Origin: Ilyomonas sp963847085
GTDB lineage: Bacteria; Bacteroidota; Bacteroidia; Chitinophagales; Chitinophagaceae
Length of the DNA: 64,000 nt
Direction of reading: 5' to 3'
NCBI GenBank assembly: GCA_963847085.1
Contig: CAWJYO010000010.1
Coordinates: forward strand, 62,001-126,000
Below the pieces are notes generated by a model. The model did not search any database. It saw only the letters and a program-made list of their open reading frames with translations, and was not told the DNA's origin. The translations under genes were made by a program, and so were the position numbers. The stretch's first letter is position 1; the number at the start of each line of letters is the position of its first letter. Shown one piece after another: positions 63,019-64,000 of this stretch.

Positions 63019-64000
63019 TGAAAATTAAGTATAGAAGCTACACATTTAGCTGGCAGGTTTTTGTAATTAAAACATCGGTTTTAATTTTTGCATTTCTGTA
63101 CGCAAGCCACTTAAACGCTCAGGAAATTATTGTACAACCACAACAAACATTTCCCCTATCTATAGGCAAAGATGTTTTTTTGCTTGTTGATAATAAACAA
63201 GCGTTTGATAGTACAAATGCATTACAAGGAACCTTTAAAAAAAGCACCACACCTGTACCCATCTTTTCGTCGCCGCAAAACAACATCTGGATAAAATTTG
63301 GAATCAAAGATTTGAGCAATTACAATAGCCTCTATCTTTCAATTAATTATGCTGATATTTCTATATTAAAGCTGTATGAGGTTAATGCTTCAGGCCAGCT
63401 TCATCTCATCAACGAAGGAGGCAATGCTTTTGACTTTAATAAGCGAAATGGCAACAGTATCAATTACAATTTTATTCTACCTCTTAAAAAAAATGAAGAA
63501 CGATATTTTTACTTAAATGCTATTAGCCCTCATCCATACGAACTGCCAATTTACATAAATACAAACGAAACAATCACTTTAGCAAGCCTTAAAGAAAACA
63601 TGATTATCGGGCTTTACTGTGGTGTTATTATAGCTATTATTCTTTACAATTTGTTTTTGTTTTTTTCAACCAGGGACAAAAATTATTTAATTTATGTAAT
63701 CTATCTTTTTGTTTTATGTTTTGCTCAAATCACATTGGAAGGTTGGTCATTTAAATTCTTCTGGCCAAGCTTTCCTGAAGTTAACCACTATGTTGTAATC
63801 AGTACTTCGTGTTTGACAAGTATATTAGCTATTGTTTTTGCAAAATACTTTTTAAACACGGCATATTATTCTCCTACTCTAAACAAGGTGCTATCAGTTT
63901 TATTAAGTCTATACATAGGAGCTACTATATTAAGCTTTACAAGGTTTTCCTGGATAAGCTATCTTTCGTTTAATTATCTTGGGTTCATCGAAGCTGTATT
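63019..64000 (+). CDS. 7TMR-DISM sensor protein (5' part; runs off the window)
   Basis: 327 visible residues: a signal peptide (VLIFAFLYASHLNAQ), an extracytoplasmic beta-sandwich of the 7TMR-DISM extracellular type (NNIWIKFGIKDLSNY, LYLSINYADISILKLY), then the first helices of the seven-helix 7TMR-DISM domain (MIIGLYCGVIIAIILYNLFLFF, split over residues 195-215, and YLIYVIYLFVLCFAQ). The output domain, usually a histidine kinase or cyclase, lies outside. It begins 7 bp after the ThiF fusion gene, so co-expression is likely. Confidence 0.85.

Overview
This window comes from a Bacteroidota chromosome, most likely Chitinophagales/Chitinophagaceae. That placement is an inference from gene content: a SusC/SusD pair, type IX secretion/gliding genes (porV, gldJ), LytS/LytTR signalling, a single-RRM glycine-rich RNA-binding protein, a long-form Lgt, AT-rich spacers and no strong Shine-Dalgarno sequences. 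There is no phage, insertion sequence, CRISPR array or rRNA operon.

Layout. 1-5.2 kb: the 5' part of the pyruvate dehydrogenase E2 gene, a small coiled-coil membrane protein, a lone ABC ATPase, yidC and ubiX. 5.2-9.5 kb: an MFS transporter, a Gfo/Idh/MocA oxidoreductase and a BatD-like protein. 9.5-17.8 kb: a signalling block (OmpR-type pair, acyl-CoA thioesterase, YD-repeat-like protein, TPR histidine kinase, NtrY/NtrC-like pair). 17.8-20.8 kb: divergent from the NtrC gene, a small membrane protein, an HlyD adaptor and an ABC ATPase behind a candidate sigma-54 promoter and an attenuator-like hairpin. 20.8-35.2 kb: mostly housekeeping and metabolic genes (SDR, GH13, MBL hydrolase, dnaK, RRM protein, KAS III, threonine dehydrogenase, Rrf2, lgt, AmpG-like MFS, YqgE). 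35.5-40.7 kb: a molybdenum hydroxylase pair (IorA/IorB type) and a prolyl oligopeptidase. 41.5-53.3 kb: SusC, SusD, PorV and GldJ, all broken by single-base indels, around an intact degenerate kinase, a LytS/LytTR pair, tRNA-Arg and ispF. 53.5-59.7 kb: nadC, a SUI1-like factor, an uncharacterised kinase-fold-like gene with a 58-codon partner, a DUF2130 protein, an NrtR-like regulator, thioredoxin and a receiver protein. 59.9-64 kb: a three-gene cluster made of an acyltransferase-like protein, a ThiF-nitroreductase fusion (Rv1355c/MoeY type) and a 7TMR-DISM sensor that runs off the end.

Two layers of structure lie outside the genes. Many spacers are built of degenerate arrays with a strict 7-bp period, often as inverted pairs; two such arrays lie inside the linkers of the E2 gene. 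The 10-mer AAAAACAAAC, or its complement, recurs about 24 times exactly, mostly in spacers, and in several places forms the T-rich tail of a terminator. The heptad arrays, this word and the 59.9-64 kb cluster are the best candidates for something undescribed.
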